From Tamarix chinensis (taxonomy: Eukaryota; Streptophyta; Magnoliopsida; Caryophyllales; Tamaricaceae), in NCBI GenBank assembly GCA_030549775.1, contig CM060174.1, positions 41,583,086 through 41,647,085 of the forward strand: 64,000 bases of DNA. Direction: 5' to 3'. The translations under genes were made by a program, and so were the position numbers. The notes under the pieces were generated by a model. It was not told the DNA's origin, made no database searches, and worked only from the letters and a program-made list of their open reading frames with translations. Positions within the stretch are counted from its first letter, which is position 1, and each line of letters starts with the position of its first letter. Of the stretch, positions 24,276-34,917 are shown piece after piece.

Positions 24276-24911
24276 AACTTATCGAATTGAATTGCAGATT
24301 GTTGATTGTTCAATTGAATACAATGGAGAGAAAGAGAATTGGAATTACAAATTACATGTGGTATCTAGAGAGTATAGAGAGAAAGAGAAAATCCCATTCT
24401 CGAACTCCCCCTAACCACCCTTTCGAATGTTCAAACTTTAGAAATATATCGGGGAAACGTTGCGCGAACGGTTACAGAATTTGAGAAAGACACGGTCCGT
24501 ATTAGAAAACACGGGACCCGTGTGTTTTTCCTTGAACTCTCGGCCAAATGCTGAATTTTAAATGCTAAAATTTTGTGTGCTGATAGAAAAACACGGGCCG
24601 TGTTTAGGAAACACGGGGGGGTCATGTTTCTTGTTCCTTCATTATTTCTTCATGAAATTTCAACACAATCTTCCCTTTCATATATATTCTTCATTTATAG
24701 TATTTTCTTCCATTGATTCCATATCTCTTGATGTGTTCTTTGTTGCCTTTTCTCTTTCCATCGATTTCTCCTTTGAATTTCTTCATTTTTATCTTTTCCT
24801 GCAAAATCTATCCAAAAGAGAAAAACTCGAGAAAAGATTAAATGTTATAAAAATAATGAGGAATAAATGACATTTTTACTTAGCAAAATAACATATAAAT
24901 CTCATATATCA
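24276..24911 (-). repeat. Inverted partial LTR arm of F1
   Basis: Reverse complement of 21522-22122. Translating matching frames in both arms gives 2 differences in about 75 residues for one frame and 1 in 65 for another, so the arms are roughly 97 percent alike or better. This arm is about 35 bp longer, mainly from an extra CACGG/CCGTG word and an extra short TTTAAA-like piece near 24555-24610. Homology stops sharply at AACTTATCG (24276). Confidence 0.85.
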
Positions 24912-24916
24912 CTTAT

Positions 24917-25659
24917 CGACTCATTCATCATTTTAGTAAAGGGTTTTGTTTGATCAAACTGATTGACTTGTTAAATAAAATTGATTGATTGGTCTAGGTA
25001 GAATCATGCATAAAAATTAGAGAACAAAAATTTCTTCCTATATTTATTAGGTTGAGTACTTTTTCAATCTCAATTTTCTAAAAATTTTCTTGAATGGAAA
25101 TGAAATATTGACAATCCAAATCTAAGTTTCTCTTCAATGATCCTTAGCCTTTTTGATTATTTAATCAGCTTTGTTATCGCCTCGATATGATTTGAGGACT
25201 CAATTTTCACAATTGGGGGAGAGGATGACCTCACACTTGAATTTTTCTTCATCTATTGTCAACACACCTTAGGAAGTATGCTTCGATTTTTAGACTATCC
25301 CTACAAAGTTGGGAGATTCCCTTTTGATAGTAATCTTCCACTTCCCTTCTTGTGTTCGATATTTTTCGGATGAGCTTGACGTGCATTTTCTAGAAAATCA
25401 CTAATTGAGATCTAAAATGGAATTTAAAATGTTCTTGACAAATCTTATAGTTTAGCTTAGATTTGAATGATAAAATTAGGGTTTTCAATCTATTAAATAA
25501 CTTTACTCATTCCTTAACCAATTTTTTGGTCATAAATAACAATAATCACCACTTCTTCTCGCCTTTCTTTAGGACTCCAAAATAAGTAAGCCCTCAATCA
25601 ATTGTGTTAATTCCTCTCCACTTCAAGATCACATTTGAATTCCATTTACTCTTCTAATC
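24917..25659. other. No gene recognised between F1 and Copia C1
   Basis: AT-rich sequence continuing the DNA that F1 entered, with several GATTGATTG/CTGATTGACTTG words reminiscent of the G1-type LTR. No coding frame, PBS or LTR end was found. The first 190 bp or so of the C1 5' LTR should lie just before 25660 but cannot be seen. Confidence 0.4.
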
Positions 25660-25760
25660 CTTTCTCTTACTACCTCTTTTTTTATCATGTAAAGGTGTAT
25701 GTGTGTATAGTATCAGAATAAGAGAGAAAAAGTAGTTTTTCTTACTCTTCATAACTTTCA
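25660..25760 (+). repeat. Truncated 5' LTR of C1
   Basis: From CTTTCTCTTA through GTATAGTATCAGAATAAG to ATAACTTTCA it matches the last 100 bp of the 3' LTR (about 30425-30517). Upstream similarity is lost, so about 170 bp are deleted or scrambled. Confidence 0.7.
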
Positions 25761-25774
25761 TGGTATCAGAGCCA
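25761..25774 (+). other. Primer binding site of C1 (tRNA-iMet)
   Basis: TGGTATCAGAGCCA is a perfect match to the usual plant Copia site and directly follows the LTR end. Confidence 0.92.
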
Positions 25775-25802
25775 TAGAAATGAAAAAACTAAGCCGAAAA
25801 AA

Positions 25803-26688
25803 ATGGCATCATCTGAAGAGACCCCAACAACCTCCATGGCAACCAACAACAATGACAGTATTGCTGCTCCCTCATCCTTCTATATCACAATTTATAGATT
25901 GAATGTAAGAAACTATTTAGAATGGGCACAATCTATCAAATTAGCCATTGACAGACATGGTAAGCTTGGGTATCTCAATAGTGAGGAGAAAAAACCAAAG
26001 GAGAATGATCCCAAATTTAAAACCTAGAGGTCTGAAAATTCCTTAGTGAGTGTGTGGCTACTCAATTAAATTGAAGTGTCTATTGTAAAACCACACGTGT
26101 TTATGCAGACCACAAAGGAAATTGGGGACTCCATTCATGTCCCATACTCAAATATATAGAACTGATCTCAAATATTTGAATTAAATCTAGACTATGGAAT
26201 TAAACACAAGGAAATAGAGATATAACCACCTACTATAATGAGATGATAACTTGGTGGCAGGAATTAGATCATTGTTATGATGACAAGTGGGAGAATTTGA
26301 AGGATTGTGCTCAATTTAAGAAGCGTGACGAGAATGATTGTGTTTATATGTTCCTGGCTGGATTCAACCATAATTTAGATAAATTAAGAGGAAGAATCTT
26401 GAGAAGAAAGTTATTTCAAAGCTAAGGCAAGGGGAGGCTTGGAAGAAGGTTATGCTGCACGCTCAATAATTGACTATTGGTCTAGAATTGGAGAGCTCTA
26501 CTCTGATTACACGTGGGTCTAGCACAGATGGTGAGAGGAGGAAGAAGCCATGGTGTGATCACTATAAAAAGCCATGGCATACTAGGGAAAAGTGCTGGAA
26601 TCTACACCCTCACTTGAAACCACCTAACTCAAGGAGAAATTCTAACAGTAAAGCACTGCAAACAACCACAGACAATACTCAAGAATAG
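25803..26688 (+). pseudogene. C1 gag, broken
   Basis: The start codon at 25803 lies about 30 bp after the PBS. The first 74 residues carry the Copia gag N-terminus (LNVRNYLEWAQSIKLAI). Stops follow at about 26025. Further pieces at 26243-26425 (WWQELDHCYDD, FLAGFNHNLD) and 26470-26688 complete the UBN2-type gag. The zinc knuckle reads CDHYKKPWHTREKC, with the second cysteine mutated to tyrosine. The assembled particle protein would package element RNA. Confidence 0.82.
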
Positions 26689-26832
26689 CAAGTTAATTCA
26701 GGGGAGTCTCCATTCACTCAAGAACAAGTCGAGCATCTCCTAAAAATTCTTCAATCCTCACGGTTCCCTGTTAGTTCTTCCTATTATCTCGCTCATCAAG
26801 GTAATATAAACTATCCCAACTCCTATAATGTC

Positions 26833-29800
26833 ATGTCTACATCTATCTGGATAATTGTTTTTGAAGCAACATATCATATGGAAAACATCTCCAATTTATT
26901 CAAATCTTATCGTTCTTGTGCTCAAAAAAACAAAATTAGGGTTGTAGATGGATCATTCTCTGTTTTTGCCTACATAGGATCTATCCAACTCACTCCTTTA
27001 CTATCTCTTGATAATATCCTTCATGTTCCTAAATTGTCCTATAATCTACTTTCTATTAGTAAGCTGACTGGTGACCTTAAAGGTCAAGTTAATTTTTATT
27101 CCTCACACTCTAAATTTTAGGATCTAGTTTCGGGGAGGATGATTGGCAATGCAAAGAGGGTTGATGGGCCCTCTACTCATAATTCATGTTTTAAGTTTAC
27201 TTCTAGTTCTTATGATCATGAAATAATGTTCTGGCATTTTCAATTAGGACATCCCAGTTTTGTTAATAAAATAATTATTTCCACAACTATTTGTTAATAA
27301 AGATCCTTTTATTTTTCAATGTGAAATATATGCTTTATTTAAACATCATCAATCTCTCTATCCTAACCCTATAAATCCACCACATTGTTCGCTCTCATAC
27401 ATAGTGATGTTTGGGGACCCTCACGGATCCAAACCACTTCAAGAAAAAGATGGTTTGTTACTTTCACTGATGATCACACTAGAAGGGGTTCGGTATTTTT
27501 AATGAAAGAAACATCAGAAGTAACAAATATATTTAGAAATTTTTATAATATGGTTTAAACCCAGTTTGACACAGCAATTAAAATCTTTAAAAGTGATAAT
27601 GGAAGAGAATTCTTTATGGCAATGCAAAGAAATTTCTTCTTAAATAAGGGAATAGTCCATCAAAGCTCATGTAATGATACACCAAAACAAAGTGGGGTAG
27701 CTAAGTGTAAAACCAGACATATCCTAGAGGTCTCTCGTGCCATTAGATTTTTCACTCATATCCAAAAATATTTATGGGGATTTTCTATTTTTAGATCTAT
27801 TTACTTGATTAATCGTATGCCATCTAAGGTCCTAAATTTTAAAATGCCCTTGGATACTTTCAATCATTACTTTCCTAATAATTGATTTTCTAGTACTTTA
27901 CCTGTAAGAATTTTTTGTTGTACAGCCTATATCCTTGAAAATAAGGGTGAAAAACAAGATGCTAGGGCGGGTCTTTCTAGGATACTCTCCTGCTAAAAAA
28001 GGTTATAAATGATATGATCCTATCTCCTAGAAAACCTTTATCACTATGGATGTTAAATTCTTTGAAACACAACCATATTTTAAACCTCATCCTCAAGGGG
28101 AGACTATAGGAGAAGATTTGTTTTCAGGGGGAGTTTTGCATGATTTGGACCTTGAATTCACCACCAATAGCACCAACGACATTTTTTTTTTGAAACGCGA
28201 CTACATGTTGTTGTTGATCAGTAGGAACATAGGGGGTGTGGGGTGGAGCTAGTGAATGAATTAAGTAATAGAAAAAACCCATGTTTACATTCTAATTCTG
28301 AAAAGAATCTCCTTTTAAATCAAGAGCATGAAAGACAACCTTCTAGCCCTCATAATCAACAAGGAAGCGATGACTCCATTGTTCCTTCTTCTATTCAGTC
28401 CATTAAAATAGAATAAGGCCCTAAGACTAACATACACTTTGGAAAAAACTCCTCATAAAGAGAAGGATTTCATACTCTCTTTATATTGCCATAAATCTAA
28501 ACTAGGGCTAGTTCTACCTCTATAAGTATCTACCCTTCTCCTTTAAATCAACTATCTCAAGATAGCACCTTTGTTTCAGATTTGAAACTTCCTATAACCA
28601 CTAGAAAAGGAACAAGGTCTTGTACTAGTCATCCTTTCTATCCACTATCATATCAAAATTTTTTTGTTTTAAACGTCTCTCATCCTCCTTCTCCACTCTC
28701 TCCATTAATGTGTCTTTTGTGGAAATTCCTAAGAATGTTCAAGATGTTCTAGCTGCTCTAGAGTGAAGAAATGAGTTCTCTTGAGAAAAATAAGATGTGG
28801 GAAGTTGTTAATTTACCAAGAGAAAAGTCTCTTATTGGATGTAAGTGGGTATTCACTTTGAAATACAAGGATGATGGCACTCTTGAGAGATACAAGGCAT
28901 GGTTGGAGGTAAAGGGCTTTACATAAACCTATGGAATTAACTACACTAAAATAATTATCCTATGGCAAAACTAGATGCCATTCGAATTCTTCTATCTGTA
29001 GTTGCGAACCATTATTTTCCCTTATACTAGTTGGGTGTAAAAAATTCATTTTTGAATGGCAATCTAAGAGAACAGGTACTCATGAAACCACCACTAGGCT
29101 TTCAAGAGAAATTTGGCTCGAACGTGTGCAAGCTGGAAAAGGTAATTTGTGGTTTAAAGCAATATCCTTAGAATTGGTTTGAAAATTTTAACATATCTAT
29201 GAAGATACAAGGATATACTCAAGCCCAAGGTGACCATAAAATGTTTACAAGGTATAGAAGAGATGGGAAAATATTAGTGTTTATTATGTATGTGGATGAT
29301 ATCATTATTATAGGGAATGATTTGAGAGAGATGGATCACTTAAAGCTTGGATTAGCCAGAGAATTTGAGATCAAAGACTTGGGAGCTCTAAAATATTTTC
29401 TGGGAATGGAAGTAGCCAGATCAACAAAAGGTATTATGGTGACTCAACAGAAGTATGTGTAGATCTTCTTCACGAAACTAGTTTGAGTGGTTGTAAACTA
29501 GTGGATACACTAGTAGATGCTAATATAAAATTAAGGGCGTATGAAGAAAGTATGTCTATTGATGCAGCCAGGTATCAAAGGATATTTGGAAGATTAATTT
29601 ATCTTTCCCATACTCGTCCTGACGTTGCTTTTGCTGTTAGTTTGGCCAGTTAGTTTATGCATTCCCTATGAACAAAATACCTGAATGCTGCATACAGGAT
29701 TGTCAGGTTCTTGAAAGGGTCATTTAGGTGAGATTTGTTCTTCAGGAAAAATGAGTAGGGGGGATTGAAGCTTTCACTGATGTAGACTGGGTAGGACTAA

Positions 29801-30240
29801 CTGAAGATAGGAAGTCTACTTCTAGTTACTGTACATATGTATGGGGGAACTTAGTCACCTAGAGGAGCAAGAAGCAAAGTGTGGTGGCAAGGAGAAGTGC
29901 TGAAACTGAATTTTAAACCATGGCTTAGGGGATTTTTGAGCCAATATGGCTGAGGAGGAATACAATAGAGCTACATCTACTTGTAAGCAAGCTTATGAAG
30001 TTGTACTGTGACAACAAGGCAACCATAAGCATTGCATAGAATCTAGTTTAACATGATCGACCAAAACATATTGAGATTGATAGACATTATATAAAGGAGA
30101 AGCTTGAGGAGGGAGTGATATGTCTACCATTTGTACCTACTACTCAACAGACAACAGATATTCTTAGAAAGGTTTATTCAAGTCTAATTTTGAGTTTTTT
30201 GTTGGCAAGTTGGGCATGATTGATATATGTACACTAACTT
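26833..30240 (+). pseudogene. C1 pol: protease, integrase, RT, RNase H, broken
   Basis: The protease region (26833-27120) reads WIIVFEATYHM where the family has a D-S/T-G-A active site, so it is dead. Integrase follows with a HSDVWGP motif near 27390 and FKSDNGREF near 27595, then LINRMPSKVL. A FFETQPYF segment lies at about 28060. RT starts near 28795 (WEVVNLPREKSLIGCKWVF) and keeps the catalytic YVDDIIIIGND at about 29288. RNase H follows, with GRLIYLSHTRPDVAFAV near 29590 and RHYIKEKLEEGVI near 30080. Stops and shifts occur throughout. Confidence 0.87.
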
Positions 30241-30249
30241 GAGGAGGAG

Positions 30250-30517
30250 TGTAGAAAAGGTTAATAAATCTAATCATTAATTTAATAGATATTAGGATAA
30301 TAAATTTTTAGTTAGTTAAACTAAATAAGGGGTAGAATATTAGAAGTTGTTGCTACCTATTTCCTAGGATTTTTTATTTTCTATTTGCTAGGAATTTTAG
30401 GAGTATATTACGGTTGAGTATATCTTTCTCTTATCTTTTGCCTATATAAAGGAGTATCCGTGTATAATATCATAATAAGAGAGAAAATTTATATGTTCTT
30501 ACTCTTCATAACTTTCA
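30250..30517 (+). repeat. 3' LTR of C1 (268 bp)
   Basis: Starts TGTAGAAAAGG right after the purine tract GAGGAGGAG, which would prime plus-strand DNA, and ends ATAACTTTCA. Confidence 0.85.
30441..30451 (+). promoter_or_regulatory. TATA box in the C1 3' LTR
   Basis: CCTATATAAAG, about 65 bp before the LTR end, is a standard plant TATA box and sits where Copia LTR promoters usually have it. The 5' LTR copy has changed to CATGTAAAG, so the promoter that would drive the element is lost. Confidence 0.65.
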
Positions 30518-32050
30518 ATGTCTTAAGTACAACAAATCTAATAAATAAATCTTACTTATAAATATGAAGTAAAGGGCAAGTACGACTCAAACCCACAAAG
30601 AATGGTTTTTTCTCGAGAATGTTGTGATTAATGCCAAAACCTCAATTATTTGATAGCATTCAATTCTATCACTAAATTACATATTATTTACAACTAATAA
30701 ATTGATTTACTCACTAATAAATGAATAATCATGGGAGACAGTCCATTATGGAACTAGGATATTGAATAATTATCCAGAAATCTTTAATTCTAACTTCTCT
30801 AACATGGACCTAAGGAAACTCATAATAATTTATTTCCTTATTTTCCCCCAATTATGCTAAATCAAATAAAGTCTCAATTTATCAAATAATCAATTAATAA
30901 CCTAGCTTAGTAACACTAGTATCAATTAATGGTAACAATAAGAACAAAAAGTGATCAACTACAACTATAATCAGATAAGTTCAGATCATATAATTGTATA
31001 AATTAATAGACAATATTAATGATAAACCATTTTTACTCCAGTGTCAATAATTTACAAATACGAATTAATTCCATCATCCTAACATTCATTAGAATTTAGA
31101 CTAATAAGTTGATCAATCTAAGTAGCTCAAATTCATAGTTTATGATATGAAATCATTCAATTTTACCTTTTAATTAAATTATATTACACTTAGAATCATT
31201 TATTAAAATTTCATGTCATATGCGAAACCCTTATCTCATCATTGATTCCTTCTATCATATACTAATTTATGTTTTCATCATCATAATTATAATAACACAC
31301 AATTAAATGTAATAACTCATAATTACCATAATTAATTGATAGCAAGACAACAAAGAACTTATAAATTTCAGTGAAATAATAATGGAATAAAAAAAATAAT
31401 TGTATTCAAACAAAAATTAGACTTTTGTAATTGAATGATGAATGGAGAAGAACTTATTAACTTGAATTATGGAACGTGAATCGTACAATCGATTACAACT
31501 TTTCATAATGGAATCAAAATGATGAAGCATGTCTAATATAGAGAGATAGAAAGAGTTTATCTGTTGAAAAAATACAAAAAAAACTATCAAGTACATGAAA
31601 ATAGAATAATATAATAAGGAAAAGACCACATTAGAATTTACAAAAATTACGATAAACACAGGCGTACTCTACTTTTTTTAACCCAATACTTTATGTGAAA
31701 AACGAATATTCTTACTCTAATGGAAAACATGTTCCCTTGTGTTAATAAACATACCGGTACTATTTTTCCTCCTCCTTTGCCTTCTCCTTATGAAACTTCA
31801 TGACAAGATCTCCTTTGATGTTTGTTCTCCATAATTGGTATTTTCTTCCATTGACTCCTTGTTCTATTGATGTTTTCCTCTATTATTTGCCTCTTTCATT
31901 CAATTTCTCCTTTGAATTTATTCATTTTTATTTTTGCTTGAAAAATCTATCCAAAAGAGAAAAACTTGATAAAAGTTAAAATCTTACAAAAGTAATGAAG
32001 GGTAAATGACAATTTTGCATAGAATAATAATATATAAATCTCATACATCA
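30518..32050 (-). repeat. F2 LTR (minus)
   Basis: On the minus strand it starts TGATGTATGAGATTTATAT and ends GATTTGTTGTACTTAAGACAT. Compared with the F1 end (TTTGTTGTGCGTACGACAG then TGCATCA) it is clipped near the tip. Shared blocks include TTGTGGGTTxGACTC (30580-30600) and the CTTTTGGATAGATTTT segment (about 31950). It is much more diverged from F1 than the two F1 arms are from each other. Confidence 0.78.
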
Positions 32051-33700
32051 AATACCCTAATCTTAGATTATTTCTTGTCCCTAAGCAACAACATCATAAT
32101 ATGCACAATAGAAACATCAAGAAGTACAATTGAAACAAGTTTTGATCAACAATAGCTAAAAGATTGGATTTATTCATTAATCAAGGTTAACAATGCATTA
32201 GGACTCAAAACATTTGTATAAATCACAACATAAAAAAATTTAAAAATATTTTGGATCACTCATCACTCATATAACATACCAAATAAATAGTTTTATCAAA
32301 GACTCAAGTGGTTAGGGTAGGATAATTAATAAAATTAGCATCTCATCATTAAAAGATAGATTAAGGTTAATTAATGTTAAATTGGTAGATTCTCACTTTG
32401 GTATATATAGATTCTCACTCTCATGTATCAAAAGTGAAACGCGATTACTCTCAAGTTTCTCAAAATGAGTATAATCACCCATATGGTTTCCATGATACTC
32501 AGTTTTCTATCACTTAATAGAACTAGAGTGTATAAGAATCAAGTGGTATTATATTTGGTTGTAATGGGGTTAGGGTTCTAAGGTGAGAGGAAATTTTGGG
32601 ATGGTAGCTAGACTTTACCAACAAGAGGAGAAACTTCTTTCTTTCAATATAACCTTTTTTTAAAACTTTTCCCAGTTTCCTTTACTTAAATTCCCCCTTT
32701 AAACAACACAAACCAATTATAACCTCAACCCCTTTTATTCAATTAAATTCAAATAAAAGACTATAACTCTATTTTCATGCATTTATAAAAGTATAAACAA
32801 GTAAAACCATGCCTTTTTAAATATTTAGCTTCTTCATTTATTGTTTCCATAACATCAACACCCCATACTTAGATCTCACTTTATAAGCAATATAATATTC
32901 TCCCTCAAAAACTATTATTCCACTAGCCATAAATTAAGAATAAAAATACACATAGATAATATTACCTAATATAGGTCAGATAAATAGAAGAATGTTTAAG
33001 GGTCAAAGGTGTCAGAATAATGTTTAAGGCTTAGAGGTGTGATATAATGGATAAAAATTTCAAAGGTAAGCCATTTGGTCCTTAGCTAGAAAAGAAAGAA
33101 AAGTGCCTCTATCATTTTAGAATATCATAAATTCCTATGTGGCATTGAGAGAACTAATGGTAATTTCCAATTTCACACACCAATGCCTAATAAACACATA
33201 AAATAATATTTTGGATAAACATTGTATTCACCAAACAAGCTTAAAAGCTCACAAATTTTTTTCTACCTAAGTCTCATTTTTTCTCAATCCCCATCAATTA
33301 ATGGATTTATGACTAGTCATTCTAACTCTCTTTCCTTCACCACTATCAAAATCCCAATTTATATTTTTTTAGTTTTTCAATATGGCAATGAAGTTAGTTC
33401 ATTACAATTTAAAAAAATTCACTTATCAAAAGATTTAGTGTCATTACCTTGATTACATAATAAATAAATAAACATAATCTAACACTTCTTATTTACAAAG
33501 ACTTTAATTTTATTATTATTTTTTTTAAAAGAAAAATAAGCATCACCAAATTTAAACAAACTACATGCTCCAAAAAAAAACTATAAAAATAGAAAGAAAA
33601 TTAAAAAAATATTAAATAAAAGTCACAAAAATGCAAATAAAGAAAGAAAAAAAATAAAAAATACTATCATCGAAACTAAACATACCAAACAAATTACAAA
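32051..33700 (-). other. F2 3' untranslated region, non-coding
   Basis: 32380-33500 aligns with the reverse complement of 23240-24270 in F1. The rest is AT-rich with A-tracts (33570-33710) and no credible frame; the ORF at 33222-33452 is chance. Confidence 0.55.
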
Positions 33701-33709
33701 AAAAAAATT

Positions 33710-33980
33710 GAAGTGATATATTGAGGTGGAGGAGATAGTGGACCTTTTCACCCAAAGTGAAACTCATAAAGGGTTTTCATCATCTGCATCATTTGATCCT
33801 ACTTAGTCATATAGGTATTCATGTGGGAAAATACCTCTTAAATATGTTACTTTACATGAGTTTGATGCTACAGATGCCAATCAAGGACATATGATGGTGA
33901 ACTAGCATACAAATGGTGATGAGGGGGGATTGAGGCAGCTATCATCAAAATAACATGTGCTTATGATTTTCCTATGAGGT
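33710..33980 (-). pseudogene. Possible remnant of an Athila-type 3' ORF
   Basis: On the minus strand a broken frame contains YMTK-stop-DQMMQMMKTLYEFHFG, a Met/Gln-rich run of the sort seen near the C-terminus of the last ORF in some Athila-like elements. It lies just upstream of the F2 3' UTR. Too short and damaged for certainty. Confidence 0.3.
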
Positions 33981-34872
33981 AGGAATTCATACCTTTGTTG
34001 TTTCTCAAGTATATTAAAGATTATACCTTGCTCATTTTATGCATTTGATCTATTACGTTTTCTAATTGGTGAGGTATGTAGTGTTGAATATTCTCCATTA
34101 ATTATCTACTTCTTTTTTAGTGCCATTATAAAAGGAAAGTAAACAAACCTCATTAAATTTCACTTTAACTCTATAAGATAAAAATACTAATGAAACAAGT
34201 TGCATTATGCATTTTCCATATGTCTAATAGAAAAAATAATTGTAATGAGAAAGTTATTCAAATTAGAAATATCGTAAATTTATTTGGGCACATACTAGGG
34301 CGTGAGTTTTGACAAGGTACATAAAGCACGACATAACATTATATTTGTTTGTGCGACTGTTGGAGAAGTTTACAATTGAATGGAGAATTATGTGAGAAAC
34401 ATAGGGTCCCATGGTATTAAATATGGACCATGTCGTTAGTTATTACTTTGATGTGTTTTTTACGCAAAAGTTGAGAGTAAGAAAATAAACATGGAGGTCT
34501 TATATTTCATAAATATGGACCGTATTTTTTCTTTATTTTCAAAACACATGATTTTACCCCATAGGCTTTTTTCTCCATAGAATTATAAATTAAAAGATAA
34601 TTTTAGTTTCTCTAATTTAATTGATTGATTAATTTAATTATAGTATTTACAAAATATCACAAATAAAGATCTCTACTTTTTCTTCCATTGTTCTATTTTT
34701 TGATTAAATTGTTAATTATTCATAACCTTGTTAATTTCAATTTAGTTTTTATTATATTTTGTGAAGAGATCTCTTTCACTGTTCTATTTTGTGATTAAAT
34801 CCTCAATTGTTCATAACCTTTTTAATTTTAATTTAGTATTGATTCCTTTTCAATACATGAAATTGTGCAACA
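33981..34872 (+). repeat. Probable 5' LTR region of Copia C2
   Basis: The right end (GTGCAACA) precedes a degraded primer site at 34877. The left end was not found. 34390-34560 has two ATATGGACC words with ACATxGxGGTC partners, like the CACGG/CCGTG palindromes of F LTRs, so part of this stretch may belong to an F-type LTR. 34681-34860 holds a 91-bp tandem duplication. No genes. Confidence 0.45.
34681..34860 (+). repeat. 91-bp tandem duplication
   Basis: TTCTATTTTTTGATTAAAT (34691) and TTCTATTTTGTGATTAAAT (34782) start matched halves, each continuing with TTCATAACCTT and AATTTAGT words. Confidence 0.7.
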
Positions 34873-34876
34873 ATTT

Positions 34877-34888
34877 TTGTATCAGATC
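34877..34888 (+). other. Degraded primer site of C2
   Basis: TTGTATCAGATC resembles TTGGTATCAGAGC with one base lost and one changed. It lies 30 bp before the gag start. Confidence 0.5.
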
Positions 34889-34917
34889 TGTGTTGTTGAA
34901 GAGATCTAGCTATCGAG

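Larger units (their letters stand above)
21522..24911 (+). mobile_element. F1: element with inverted LTR ends and intact 5-bp duplication
   Basis: Both outer ends are the same LTR terminus. The left reads TGATAAATGAGATTTATATG; the right is its reverse complement (CATATAAATCTCATATATCA). Perfect CTTAT copies flank it at 21517-21521 and 24912-24916, so the whole unit looks to have integrated as one piece. It contains a complete plus-oriented LTR (21522-23040), an intact tRNA-Asp-type PBS, an internal segment related to the 3' region of F2, and an inverted partial LTR (24276-24911). No coding capacity remains. A normal LTR element would end with a direct second LTR; this one ends with an inverted copy of its own first 600 bp. 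Confidence 0.85.
25660..30517 (+). mobile_element. Ty1/Copia retrotransposon C1, decayed
   Basis: Order: 5' LTR tail, tRNA-iMet PBS, gag, zinc knuckle, protease, integrase, RT, RNase H, polypurine tract and 3' LTR. That integrase precedes RT makes it Copia. The 3' LTR is 268 bp (30250-30517); the 5' LTR is recognisable only for its last 100 bp. Both end CTTCATAACTTTCA. The 3' LTR abuts the end of the minus-strand F2 LTR, which lacks its last few bases, so C1 probably inserted there. Confidence 0.87.
30518..33980 (-). mobile_element. F2: minus-strand member of the F (Athila-type) family, 3' part
   Basis: On the minus strand this reads a trace of 3' coding sequence (33980-33710), a long 3' untranslated region, and then an LTR starting at 32050. 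The LTR matches F1 along its length, but its last bases are cut by C1. No primer site or upstream genes remain in the window, so it is the 3' end of a dead element. Confidence 0.7.

Noticed and set aside
24562..24870. 102-codon ORF and its mirror at 21574-21801 as a conserved gene
   Set aside because: Both lie in the two inverted LTR arms; their similarity reflects the repeat, not protein selection.
25761..25774. tRNA-like sequence
   Set aside because: Only the primer site complementary to the tRNA 3' end is present; there is no tRNA cloverleaf.
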